In this document: positions 35,108-47,702 of the stretch, one piece after another | Numbering within the stretch: position 1 is the first letter of the stretch | How the letters are laid out: every line of letters begins with the position of its first letter | Assembly: GCA_905182995.1 (NCBI GenBank) | Contig: CAJJDP010000105.1 | Coordinates: 62,001 to 126,000 of the forward strand | Direction: 5' to 3' | Length of the DNA: 64,000 bases | DNA from: Paramecium octaurelia | Taxonomy: Eukaryota; Ciliophora; Oligohymenophorea; Peniculida; Parameciidae | Position numbers and translations under genes: made by a program | Notes under the pieces: generated by a model | The model's database searches: none | What the model was told of the DNA's origin: nothing | Seen by the model: only the letters and a program-made list of their open reading frames with translations

Positions 35108-36976
35108 TCATTTTTTGTAGTAATCGTCACATAATTTGTTAAAGTCAGTTAACCATTTGGTTAAGAATTTATCTCCGTAATCAAAGAACAGTTCCTCTCC
35201 AATTTATATATTTTTGGTGGTGAACCTACCAATAATTCTGGAAATATATACATAGCAATTCTCCATCTTCCCTCAGAGAAGAGAATCTAAGCCTAGCAAT
35301 TAGCCAAATCTGATTTCTTCGTGGCATGATTGATATATCTCAGACAATTACTATAATAGGTTCCGTCTACTTACCACTTATCATCTACTTCGAATAAGTA
35401 ATGATTATTGGTAATCCAATCACATTCTAAGATATAATGATTCAAATACATTCGATAGCCATACTCTCATCATCTAACAAAATATAATTCCCAGTGTATT
35501 CCCCAACGAAATCACAGACCTTGAAATTTTGGGCTGCAAACAATCCCAGTCCATTACAGATTAAGGATTTACCTAAAACAAGTTGTTTGCGAACCTAAAG
35601 CAATAGGTTCTTATTAGAACATGATTGACACTTGCATAATTAAGGATCGCATTCATATCCACTGATGTAGCAAGGACATGAATGTTTCTGTTTCTTCTCA
35701 TCATAACCACATACTCTACAATCACAAGATTTAGACTTCTATTGACACTGTCCTTTGCAACAACAATATTTGTGACATGTAACGCAAGTGCATGAATTTG
35801 ATCCACATTCTCCTTCATGGAAACAGGGAATATATTATTGAGCATAGTTATTGAGATTCTACTTCTTGGATGCTTATTGTTATTTACGTTTCCCATTTGT
35901 CATGTGTTTCTTACTCTAACTCTTTAGGGTTTTAATTAAATAATTGATCTATTAACAAGTAACTGGGTATATTCTATGCGTTAACACTCGTGCCATAAAA
36001 CAACAATTGCTAAATCCGAATTCCAACATTTATTCAATTGATTTCTATTAGAACTTTTTCATCTTCATTTAATCAACACCGTATTTGCCACATTGAGTGA
36101 TATCTCTGCATCTCTATTCCATCTCCATTTTATTATTCAATTTGTATCTACCAAAGAGTTCTCTCAATAACAAAGAATTAGGCTTGAATTCAGTCTCATA
36201 AAAATTATCATGATGAGTAGGATCATCCTTCTATTAATCTTAGGGTTCTTCTTCTGGTTCTTTTTCAATATACAATCTCTGATTTTTAGAACTAAATTAG
36301 ATTTATATTAGTACTGATAGTGCAAACTACACAGATATAAATTACAAATTGGACAAAAATATCGATTGAATCTTACAAATTGATATTTCACATTAAAATT
36401 TACAAACTGATCATACTTTTTTGCTTGTTTCGCTAAATAATAGGATTACACTTAATCTGCCGAACAGCCTATAGCTTAAGCTAATTGTTGCAATTGAAAA
36501 ACAACCTATAAGGAAGTAAACTTCTCTTTGAATTTCTCAAAAAAGAAGTCTATAAATAATTTGTGTTCCAGCCTCAAATAGTGTTTGCTATCATCTATGC
36601 TCTTAGCCAGTCCCTACTCTAGATTTTACACATGTTCCTCAATATCCTCTGTCAATTTGGTCGGAATAGAAAGAGGGGCTTTATTAAATACAACTAAAAT
36701 TCTACTTAAGCGTTCCAAAAGCACAGGAGTCGGATGCTGCAATCTAATGTTGCCAGGCATACTCTTATAGTAATTGGTCCTTATGGGTAGATTATCTCGA
36801 TTTCTCTTTACCTTGATATCAATTTCATAGGCTTCAGTCCTTATTACATTCACTTTGATTTCTCTCTAGATTTAACCTTCGTCTTGAAGCAATGTCGATT
36901 GGAGATGCTGAACATACCTTTTATAGAGCGTATACTCCTCTGAAATTTATTCTTTGGTCATTTAGGTGCTTTTCAT
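35108..36976 (-). CDS. Enhancer-of-zeste-type histone methyltransferase (CXC + SET)
   Basis: 590 residues, four introns (36292-36314, 35427-35449, 35351-35374, 35226-35251). After a diverged N-terminus and a RYFCPICNLYLCSLHYHSK cysteine cluster comes the CXC domain (CGSNSCTCVTCHKYCCC, SCDCRVCGYDE, SCPCYISGYECDPQLCKC) and then SET: FVGEYTG, NCLRYINHA, RIAMFTTKNIQIGEELFFDYGD. All SAM/catalytic marks (N-H-x, GEEL-x-x-D-Y) are present. E(z) proteins are the catalytic PRC2 subunit methylating H3K27. In Paramecium the relative Ezl1 also gives H3K9me3 and is needed for elimination of germline DNA and transposon silencing; whether this is that orthologue cannot be decided here. Confidence 0.93.
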
Positions 36977-37077
36977 ATTACTTCAAAAAAAAATGAATAA
37001 ATTATTCTCACTCAAATTTATGGTTGCAATTGTTATATAAATAAAAATGTAATTTTAGGAGATTTGAACTAATATTA

Positions 37078-38648
37078 TCAACTTTTTAAAAACTCTGAAA
37101 ATTTATCAAATTACTTAAACATCTCATACTGTTCATCCTGTTCAAATAGTTATTATAAGGGTTTATAAAAGTCTTAAGGTTCCTTATTCAACCTTCTTAA
37201 TCTGGTGTTTTAGGCTAAGGTTTGCACATTAAAAGCATTGATCTATACTCATTATTAATGCATTACCTTCAGAACTTAATTGATTAAAAATAAATGATTC
37301 TTGCTATTGATTATCCTCCTACCATAAGATTCAATGAATAATTTCTGTCTTCTCAGTACCATATCATTGACCAAATTCACACACTGTTCTTCATACCATG
37401 ACCATGCTTGTTGGTTTAATTAGGAAATGTTTTCAACCGTTTTGAATAAGGGCAATTGATTTTTTAGCATATAGGGCAATTATGCATTGGACAACCTTAA
37501 TTCTGCTATTTATTGATGGACATTCTGATCATCTTGATGAAATTACAACCAATTCAGTATGTTTCTCATATTACCTTTCATAAATAAGGCAAGTATGAAA
37601 ATATCTGAGTAATGGAAATTGATCTCTAATTCCTGAATCTTTAGAGTAGGTTTCTGAATTGCAAAGTTGACAAAAAATCCCCCTTGTTCTTTGATGTTTT
37701 CATAGATCACTTTCTTTTTTAACTCAGCATTGATGAGGTTCAATTATCCTTTGTAAGTTTGTTCAATTAACAATATGATATAAATGTATTTGACTATTTC
37801 ATCATGAGAATATTGCACTAGTTCAAAGTTATCGAATAGTTCGTGATCCTACTAACAGTCTGCAATTATGAAGACTCGATACCTGTAATCCATATAAAGG
37901 GCACTCGTTGAATCTATAACATTTTGGAATTGATGAATTTTGGAAGAGTCCCTCTGTGAACTATTATCTTCTTCTTGTTTCCAAATTCAGCATCTCCCTA
38001 TTCTTAAGTAAATTTGATGTGTTGACTTGCAAACATCTCTTCAAATTCTCTCTTCTCTGTGTAATTGTAGGTCAAGAGAACATCAATTTTGTATGCTCTC
38101 GCAATAGCCAAAATTGTACTCATCTTTCCACTCGCTCCGTAGATATTCAACATCTGATAATTCCAGTTTTAATTGTTCATGGAATTCGATTACGAATACC
38201 ATGACTCTGATTAATCTACTTAATCTTAGGCCAACATAGAAAAGGAATTCTTCAACCAATGTTTAAGAAATTATGTATTTTCTTGACTAATCAACTAAAT
38301 TAGATATCAAATTACATCATCAATATGATCTGGAGTGTAAACATCACTCCAAATATCAGACATCTTTGTGATATTCAAATACAAAATTGAACTTAACATA
38401 TTTCCAATCGAATCCAAATTTTGGATTTTTGATAACTACTACACCAATTGTCCAAAATTAAACTCCTTCATTATCTCATTTCGATATTTTTATAACACCC
38501 TTCTTAATTGAAACCCTACTGATCCTATCAATGGACACTTAATAAATTATTTTTGTTTTTCTTTTATCTCCTTCCTCTCCTTCTTATTTCCATTACTAAA
38601 GAAATTTTAGATGGTTTGATTGTTTTATACATTTCTCTTCGGCGGCAT
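37078..38648 (-). CDS. RFC large-subunit-like (RFC1/Elg1/Ctf18 group) AAA+ protein with degenerate P-loop
   Basis: 500 residues with three introns (38295-38315, 37860-37882 CAG, 37243-37266). The N-terminus MPPKRNVQNNQTIQNFFSN has a PIP-box-like Q/N-x2-I-x2-F-F. Later IWSDVYTPDHIDDLISQENT and FLKHWLKN resemble the W-x-D-K-Y-x-P start of clamp-loader large subunits. The P-loop position reads NIYGASGKMSTI, one residue short of G-x4-GK-T/S. VPFIWITDCQ and KGNMRNILNWL match the RFC sensor and GDMR regions. ATP binding is therefore doubtful. Role inferred: alternative clamp-loader or checkpoint factor at PCNA-like rings. Confidence 0.7.
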
Positions 38649-39709
38649 TTCCTTAACTCAATTTTTCGCGCAAATATGAAATATTTTAATTATCAATTAA
38701 AAAAGGTAATTATTAACAATATTTTATGCTTGCTTCATACATCCACCCTCCTCATAACCTCCCCATCCATAAAAATCATCTACATTTTATTAAATGTATT
38801 CTATATAGAATTCATTATCTAATTTAGAAATCTTATCAACAAATTTCATATTTGAACTCTATCCATAGTTGTGATTTCTATGATCTTTACAATTAAAATG
38901 ATTTTATAAAGCTCTAAGAATCCCTCAAATTACTATAGTTTAGTGTATAACAACATTTCACAATCAGTATTAGAAGAAATAAATCCAAATTTTGTGTGAT
39001 CTAAAAAATAATGTTCTGATAAACAAGCTAAAATTAATACGACATAGTTTAATTGTATAGATATATCTTTAGATTAATCTACCAAATTTTGTTGGTTGGC
39101 TCGACTTTATTATTATAATTTGAAACTTACTGAATTTTAGATTGAAAAATAGAACTAATATTCATTTATACATTAGCTTCATTGTATCTAAGTGTATACT
39201 TTACAACATAAAGAATAAAAATAGAAACATCCCTTTAGAATTTATAAAAAATTGAGATAATTTCTCAAATACTTAAATATTGTGTAAATAAGAATTGGTG
39301 TATGTTCTCTTCCTTGAAAATTGTATCTTAACTTAAAATTATCTTTTATAAAAAGCACCCATACAAAGTCTTAAGATCTTGAAGGAGATAGTACTTTGAG
39401 GCATGTATTAAGATATCATTTCATAAGGATATATTGAAAAAATGAAAGAAAATGAATCTAAATGAAAATTTTTGCCTTTTCTTACCACTTTTTATAACTC
39501 CGCGTATTTTGATAGAACTATATATTTACATAGCATAAACTTATACGAAAAAAATATTAGATAACATAATTATGTAGAAAATAATAATTGATATAATTAT
39601 CTTATATAGTTAATCGAGTGCTTCTTCATATATATTATAGTTCTGGTTTATTGTTGTTTTTCTTCTCATTAAAAAGGTTGTATATTTATATTTCATTTTG
39701 TATTTATAA
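38649..39709. other. Gene-poor stretch, about 1.06 kb
   Basis: No gene can be supported. A frame of about 90 codons at 38553-38822 is hydrophobic and mostly antisense to the RFC-like gene, so I reject it. Around 38823-39010 (+) about 65 codons without TGA have a coding-like composition (ISYLNSIHSCDFYDLYNQND) but no ATG context, partner exon or family; this may be a gene remnant. The rest is AT-rich. Confidence 0.45.
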
Positions 39710-40036
39710 TCAAATTATTTTATCAAGTAAACTCATTCTTCTTCTAAACCTGCTAGGATTCTAACCTTTAGTTTCATCATATGAAGCAATCACAAGGACT
39801 CCTTCTTTTTTGATAATGCAGCAACCTCCCTTTTGAGTAACCAAATGCCATGGTGTTTAATGGACAGTGTAATAAACTTTTTCATCGATGACCAAGGGTT
39901 TAGATAGATCTCTGGATATGTCTTCTATTTATTCCTAAAGGTTCTATTATTGGAAGGTGGAGTCAATCTGTTCATTGAATTAAACCAAAACTTGATCAAC
40001 AGCGTTGTCTTCTTTTAAGAAATTGATATAATCCAT
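39710..40036 (-). CDS. Small conserved-looking protein (possibly profilin-like)
   Basis: 108 residues without introns, ATG 40036 to TGA 39710. The middle, QKGGCCIIKKEGVLVIASYD, resembles the KKGG...IKK...ALVIGIYDE strand region of profilins, and the length is close to their 120-140 residues. The N-terminal half is Gln/Glu-rich and helical and does not show the profilin W-x-x-Y-V start. The assignment is weak; if right, it would bind actin monomers and proline-rich ligands. It lies 53 bp upstream of the stop of a kinase gene on the same strand. Confidence 0.55.
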
Positions 40037-40089
40037 AAAAATAATTTAAATTTAAGAAATGCAATAATAAGTTAAATAATCATAATAGT

Positions 40090-40887
40090 TCAATTTAAGT
40101 TTCCTTAGTCACTCAACCATTGATGCTACTTCACTTATTCTATAGTGAATCTAGATTTGTGATCAGGTTCTAACATATTTTGGATCAAATCCCTGAAATG
40201 TTCATCTGATCTGATGATTTTTTTGTCAAAGTAATTCCAGAAGGCTTACCATTTTTTCTGTTCAATGGTTTGCCAGAATTTGCACTCAGTTGATTTTGCA
40301 ATGGTGAAGGGAGGACAACCATAGCAAAGTGTGAAAATTAATACCCCTAGTGCAAACACGTCAGATTTCTTCAGAATTTCTCCTATAATTAGTTTGTCTT
40401 CCTAATGTAACTCAGGTGCCATATAAGTGGAGGTTCCGCAATGTCTTGAATATTGCTTATTAGAGTCAAGATAGACAGAGAGACCAAAGTCGATCAATTT
40501 TACAAGAGGTTCTTAAGTCATCATTACATTCTCCAATTTGATGTCTCTATGAACATAGTCAAGTTAGTGTAAGTAAGATAATGCATTACTCAGTTATAAT
40601 AGAATTTATTTTATGGTGCCCTTTTAGAGAGTGCCACGTTTTGAGATTACCGAATAAAGATCTTAATTCATGAGTTCTGTAATAAACCATTTGTACTCGC
40701 CATCTGACTTCACAATTTTCTGAATATTAGGATGACTGATGGATTGCAGAATCTTTATCTCTTTCTCCCTTAGCTTTCTGGGACACTCTGCCTTATAAAT
40801 TTTAATTGCATAAGTGTTCTCATCGTCAGTTAGACATTTGTGAATGTGACCGAACAGCCCTTCTCCAATTTGATTTTGTATTTACAT
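40090..40887 (-). CDS. Small protein kinase, tandem copy 1
   Basis: 265 residues in one exon, essentially only a kinase domain. Glycine loop IGEGLFGHI (7-15), Lys in YAIKIY, catalytic [13 protein letters not shown] and MAPEL are all present, and the C-terminal lobe ends in HQWLSDQG. It starts directly at the glycine loop, so regulatory regions are absent. HRDIKLEN and the CGTSTYMAPE activation segment place it in the CAMK/AGC-like crowd. It is paralogous to the gene 73 bp upstream. Confidence 0.9.
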
Positions 40888-40960
40888 TAATAATTAATAA
40901 TTTATATATATTACTCAATAATCACTCTGAATATCTAATAGAATTGCACCGCGTCTTACC

Positions 40961-41788
<828 letters not shown>

Positions 41789-42576
41789 TTTTTTTATTTT
41801 ATAATTAATATTATTTAAATATATAGCATTAAAAAATTTAAACATCAATTCTTGTAACTTCCTTATTAAAAGATAAACTGGGTTTTATCATGTAATAATC
41901 ATTATATCATGTAAATTATAACTTCAGCATATTGTTTTACACTTATTTTACAACCCCTAAAAATTTATGTTTATATGCAGAAAATACTATCTCATAAGAT
42001 ATATCCTATTAAATAATTTTATGTGTATAAATCCACTTGTTTAATTGTAATTCAATTGGTTTATTTAGAAAAGTTACCAATATTCTCTATATATTAATAT
42101 TCTTTGGAATTACCTAGAGCCTTTTATTCCTTTCTATCCTTAATTAATATATATTTCATTTATAAAATATAAGAAAATAAGTAAGAAATTTAAGTTTCAT
42201 ATTCTTACTAGATTCCATGTTGATATTGTACCTCTTGTAGAACTGAATATTATTTACAATAAAAATCAATCACAACTATTAATAATATTTTTCAGATATA
42301 TCCAATTTTCATATGAATTTGGCTGCCCTTTAAAATCTATTTAATAATATCGATTGCCCATATTCTAATTATTTATTATTTGTACTAATAACAGAATAAT
42401 CTTACACTTTAAATTCAAATTATTTAAAATATTATAATCTTATAACTCATTTTAGAGATAGTGCTCAAATTAAACATGTTTTAAAATCATGTCGATTAGG
42501 GACGATCATTTTTTAATGGATATTTTTATAAAGTAATTATTGTATTAATAATTAAATATAAATTATAGAAAAAGGC
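41789..42576. promoter_or_regulatory. Gene-free divergent intergenic region, 788 bp
   Basis: Between the kinase start (-) and the RING gene start (+). Strongly AT-rich, with TGA frequent on both strands; no motif, RNA gene or repeat is recognised. Confidence 0.5.
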
Positions 42577-43398
42577 ATGAATATAGTAATTCTATGCAAA
42601 TCCAATCCATTTTACAAAAATGTTGATCCAAACTCAAAGATATATGATTATATGAGCAAAATTTTCGAAATGCCTAAGAACAGCATCATAGTAAAAATAT
42701 CACCCACTGAAAATATTGATAAAGAGGATTATTTTTCAAAGTTTAAGAATGCAAATACCTCGCATATAGCATTTTATGTTTATGATTCAAATGGATGTTC
42801 TTTAGAGTATGTTAATCCTCAGTTTAAGAAATCGACTAGCATTACAGAGTATGGGTACTGCAGTCAAGAAAACGATGAGACTTCATTGAGTAGGACTTAA
42901 ATAAACAATTCGTCAAAAATTTTTTATGAAGATAAATTAGAATAGATTATTACAATGACGAGAAATATATCATAATAGAATTTTGACAGTGGTTCTGTGA
43001 AAAGTCTTTAGAATAATATGTGTACATTTTGTATGGTTCTTATTGAAGAGGCTTCTATTGAAACATCCTGCTTTCATTATTTCCACACTAATTGCTTTAA
43101 GCTTATAATAGAAAACTAACTGTTTTAAAAAGCACCAATTCTGAATTGTCTGTGCAAAATGCAGCTTAATTTAAAGTCCCTACTTTATTTAGACGATAAG
43201 TACGAAGCTGAATCCTTCAAACATAGATTTATACTGAATTAATTGTCTGCATTAGAGAAGAATATACAAAACTAGTTTGGAAATGAATTTAGGAAATGCA
43301 AGAATGTTAAAAGTTGTAACTTTTTTTATATGCATTTACCTTTCATTTAAAAGTAACATGAGTTTTGCCCAAATTGTTTATGGCATAGCGATAAATGA
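42577..43398 (+). CDS. RING-type zinc-finger protein
   Basis: 273 residues, no introns. The N-terminal 110 residues form an unassigned domain (VILCKSNPFYKNVDPNSKIY, ANTSHIAFYVYDSNGCSLEY). From about residue 149 comes a RING: CTFC-x13-C-F-H-Y-F-H-x2-C, then NCLCKM, a C-x2-C...C-x-H-x2-H-x2-C...C-x-C layout (RING-H2 type). About 65 residues further a second Cys group CKNVKSC...CPNCLW resembles the C-terminal half of an IBR unit. Likely an E3 ubiquitin ligase; substrate unknown. It is not closely similar to the arrays at 10-15 kb. Confidence 0.75.
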
Positions 43399-43494
43399 TA
43401 AATGAATAATTAATGATATAAAAAATTTATTGATATTGTTTTTATCCTTTATATTTAAGGATTTGCAAATGATAAATAATTAAATTTTAAATTG

Positions 43495-43874
43495 ATGGGC
43501 GATTTTTAGGGTGAATATATTTAGTAGTTTCTTTGTAATATCAATTTAAGAAAAAAGGTAAGGATTAATAATTAAGAATGTATTTAGATTAAAGAAATAC
43601 TTAAAGAGAAAACAGAAATAATCCAAAAACTAGAACAATTAGAAGTAGAAATATAACATAAATTAATTAGAAAGAGGGAGAAAATTAGTCATTTGAAGAA
43701 AGGAAAAAAAGATTGAGAAGTCTTGCCAGTCAAATTGAACGTAATTTTTAATGCCCATTATCAAAATGTGGTAAGAAATATGGGTAAGAATGAATGATAT
43801 TATGTTTTAGAAGTGAAGGCTCATTAAACTAACATATAAAACTTAAGCATCCTGAATTAGTCAATAAGGCTTGA
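43495..43874 (+). CDS. Small C2H2 zinc-finger protein
   Basis: 108 residues with introns 43645-43670 and 43784-43810. A helical, charged N-terminus (KEILKEKTEIIQKLEQLEKE) is followed by one classical finger, FQCPLSKCGKKYGSEGSLNQH then KLKH: C-x4-C-x12-H-x4-H, ending eight residues before the stop. The second intron splits the finger. One finger alone rarely suffices for sequence-specific DNA binding; RNA or protein binding is possible. It starts 96 bp after the RING gene. Confidence 0.7.
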
Positions 43875-44852
43875 TATATTTATTATTGTTCTAAACTCAT
43901 TGAATATGTTATTCCATGTTATGTTAAATTTCCGCTGTGAGTCTGATCCTCATTTACTCTTGATTAGAAATTGATATTAATTTTAATTATTTTTGAGTGT
44001 TATAAATGTAAAAAGAAATTCAGGACTGCTTTAATAGCTACAACACCAGAATAGAGATGTAGTGATAAAGAATTCAATTTAGGTCAATTTGATTTTTATG
44101 ATTGAAAATATTATATGCATTAAAGAAGAGACTAAAATGAAGAGTAGAATTCCTCACGATATTTTGAAAGAATCTTTTCATTGCAGGAATTGCCTCACAT
44201 AGATTAACCAACATTGGTTTTTTGGTCTTAAATTAATTCTGATTACTGATATCTTTTAAAATTATAAATTTCTTGCAAATAAAATTTAGGCATTCTAATT
44301 CAACAATCAACTTTCTGATTTTATGAGTACTTACAACTCATAATAAATACCACAGGAAGTACCGATAGAAAAGCACAAACTGATGGTTCTAAAGATATTT
44401 ATTTTTAATTCAATAATAGAAGTACATTCTAAATGGTAAGTGAGAATTAATTAATCTTTGAGTAAATAGAAGAATAATTATTCATTTAAAAAGAAAACAA
44501 AATTAGCTTAAAAAGAAAAGAGGCAAACTAAAAATAAATCCCCTATTCTGATTACTCATTTTAATTTTCAGCAAAAAATAGTTCAAGAAATCATGGTTCT
44601 TTAATAAATTCCTAATTTTTTTATGAAGAAAGAGTTTGAATGATGATTTATAATCTTATTGGATTGTAAATATAGGAATATAGAATGTTAAATTATAGAT
44701 AGCCTTATCAATTACCATCACTCTTATTGATAACTGATCATGATCCTTTCGCAGATTGGTGTAGACTTAATTATGGTTATTGTCTATTAAGTATTCTTCT
44801 GAGATAATTAGTAAATTTTATAATTTTTTTAAATAATATTGTTGCATTCTAA
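43875..44852 (+). pseudogene. Uncertain region with open, Cys-containing frames; possible degenerate gene
   Basis: Plus-strand frames stay open for long stretches. One (about 43985-44105) reads FECYKCKKKFRTALIATTPE and ends in TGA 44104; another stays open from about 44010 to 44641 and includes SFHCRNCLTQINQHWFF. The composition is coding-like, but I could not join the pieces with plausible introns or find a clear start, so I note it as a possible pseudogene or mis-spliced gene. The last 210 bp before the next gene show nothing. Confidence 0.3.
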
Positions 44853-47603
44853 ATGAGTTTAAGTTAAGTAAGATTATCATATCTACTTGAAAGGCAGGGC
44901 GTTAGGCTATAAATCCAATTACAGGAGAATCTCGATTTTAACCTCAGGAATATCGTCGTTCTTAAGAAGTCAAGAATGAACCTACTAGAACAGCTGAATC
45001 AAGGAGAAATTTTGTTAATACTTCAGTGCCTGTTGAAAATTAGGAACAGAGTCACTTTTAAATGGATAGGATTGCTCAATTATAGGATTAAGTGTAAATG
45101 CTGGAAAAGTAACTTACTTAGGAAGTCAAGCGAAATTCAAAAATGTTAGTTGAGTTGGAAAGAGAAGTAAGGACAAGAGGATAAATGGGGGATGTATTAA
45201 TTATCTAATGATAATAGCCAAACCAAATGTTTGAGGACTTGTAAAATAAGATGTATTCACTGGAAACAAAGATTATAGCTTAGGATAGACAGAAGAGTGA
45301 ATTGGGTTCTAAAGTGGCTATATAGGAGCAGAATATAAAGGAGTTGTTGTACTTTTTGAAGAACACTTAGAATAAAGATACAAACGAAGTATTGTAGATG
45401 AGAGGAATGTTGCAGGAAAAGATAACTGAAGAAAGTTCACAACTGTAAAAGGAAAGAGAGAAGACCAAAGCTTTATTTATGGAGATGGTTAGATTGGGAG
45501 AATTGTAGGAAAAATTGTAGGAATCGCTTTCTACTTCTCATCAGCATTTTGAGCAAAGAATAAATGGGATGGAGAGCAAGATATATAATGGGGAGAAAGC
45601 CTTGATTCAAGTAGCTTAGAGAGGTGATTCAGGAATGAATTTCATTAATGAGACTAATGAAAGAATAGAGAAGAGAGTGATGGCATTGGAGGCCAATTTA
45701 TTAGCATTAGGGGTATGATTAGATTATTAAGTGGATTAGAAAGATTAATTAAAAGATCATGAACAGATCAATAGGGTTGATATGGCCAACTAGAGAATAT
45801 AGGAGGAGTTCAAGGGAATGTTGCAATTAATCTAATAGGATTATACTCAAAGATTAGATACTCGAGTGACTGAGGTTATCAATAGAATTGTTATGGAACA
45901 TGAGTAGAGAGTCAAAACTATGGAAGAGATGAAATAAGCATGGAGTTTGAAGGATTAGATTAATATGGAGAGATTGTAATACGAGAGAGAGGAAGTTATT
46001 TAAAAATTAGGATCATTAGAGTAATTTCAAAGAATTGATTCATAAAAGAAGGATGAAGCCATTCGTTCATTGTAAACTATTATTGAGACTTAAGTGAATT
46101 AAATTCTAGTAAATATTTAAAATGAAGAAGCCCAAAGATATTCACATGAGGTTTAATTAAGAGGCGATTTATTAAAAATCTAAGAGAATATCAAATCAGA
46201 AAATGAATTATTCAAAACTCATTAAGCTAATATCACAGAGAAGATTACAGATATGATAAGAATTGAAGTGCAAACAAGATTGTCAACTGATACTGAATTG
46301 AAGAATCTTACATCTGCCATTGCAACAGATATAGTCTCTGATTTGAATAGTTTAAAGGATTAGATAGAAATGGCTAACAGGGCTTTGCAAACATAGGTTA
46401 AATAATTGGAGAAAGATTAAGCAGAAAAAGCAGAAAGACTATCTTTGTATATTGATGATGAAATAAATAAAGTAAAAAGTTAATTTAATTATATTAATAG
46501 GCAATTAAGACATCTGCTTAGAAGTATGAAAAAGTGAAAGTGATATTTTCCAAATTTGGGGAATCCTTTAAATAACATATAACAGCCTTTGAAGGGTTGA
46601 AATAGGATCTGAATTCTCGGTAGACGATCATTGAATAGAATATTGACATGATTAGACAGGACTTTTAGACAGTGATCGAGGATCAATAGTCACACTTGTT
46701 AGAGAGAATATCAATTGAAAAAAATCAAATCTTAGAGGCTGTGAATGCTACTGTCTAATTTTTGGAAGACAAAGTCAATAAGTTAGATGAAGATTGCTCA
46801 AATAAATTCAGAATATTCAGAGAGGTCATTGAGGAAAATCAGCAAGTAGTTGTTGAAAAAACAAAACTTATACTTGATTAGAATGAGTCTTATTAATAGA
46901 CTCAAATGAAAGGATTAAAGTTGATGGCTGAAAGCATTTAGGAGTTGAAGTAATCATACTATCCATCTAATTTAGATCATAATAGCAAATAATCAAGGAG
47001 GACCATCAGAATCAGATTAAGGACGTCAATTAGGCTGTGGAAAATACTAGATAGGATATTCAACAAACTAATACTAATATCAAAGAGATGAATGAAATCT
47101 AGATTTAACACAAAAGTATTTTGGATGAAAATCAAACTGACATTGAAATACTCAAGAAGGAGAATGAAACTATTATGATCAAATAGCAAGATATCGACAA
47201 GAATGTTGAGTTGTTAAATGCAGAACAGAAGAAGATTCATAGTAGTTTTTAGATACTCACTCAAAGTGTTGAATCCGTGAATGAGAAGACTTTGACCATT
47301 GGGGAACGAGTGGATTCTCTCAACACTAATTTTCAATAGTTGTAAGAGGAACTTAGATAGATTGATTAAAAGAATTCGAAATTAGAAGGGGACTTGGAGG
47401 ATTCAAATCTCAAGGTTAGCAATGATATCAAGAGTATGGAGACTAGATTGGAAGATTCATAGAAAACAATTAATGCCATTTAGGATGCTGCAAGGCAAAA
47501 TGATGATCTTGATAAAAAATAAAATCTAGAAATTGATGAATTATAGTAATCAGTCAAAAATCTACAAGATAGACTTAAGTAATTGGCCCAATTACCCGCT
47601 TGA
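44853..47603 (+). CDS. Long coiled-coil protein
   Basis: 872 residues after five introns (44868-44893 AAG, 45194-45217, 45713-45739, 46472-46500, 46950-46975). After a 60-residue N-terminus (QAGRQAINPITGESRFQPQE) nearly the whole protein is heptad-type coiled coil, rich in Gln, Glu, Lys, Ile and Leu with very few Pro or Gly. It resembles ciliate cytoskeletal or basal-body coiled-coil proteins in style, but no named family can be fixed. Without the introns each exon runs into TGA; together they give one continuous frame to TGA 47601-47603. Confidence 0.85.
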
Positions 47604-47702
47604 CAGTATTATTTAATTATATTTATATATATCATCTATCATGTTATGGGATTTCATTGTTATAAGGAATTTTTAAATTAAAAATAAATCCTTATTTTTA
47701 AA

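Noticed and set aside
38553..38822. 90-codon hydrophobic frame
   Set aside because: It overlaps antisense the N-terminal exon of the RFC-like gene, which has better coding evidence.
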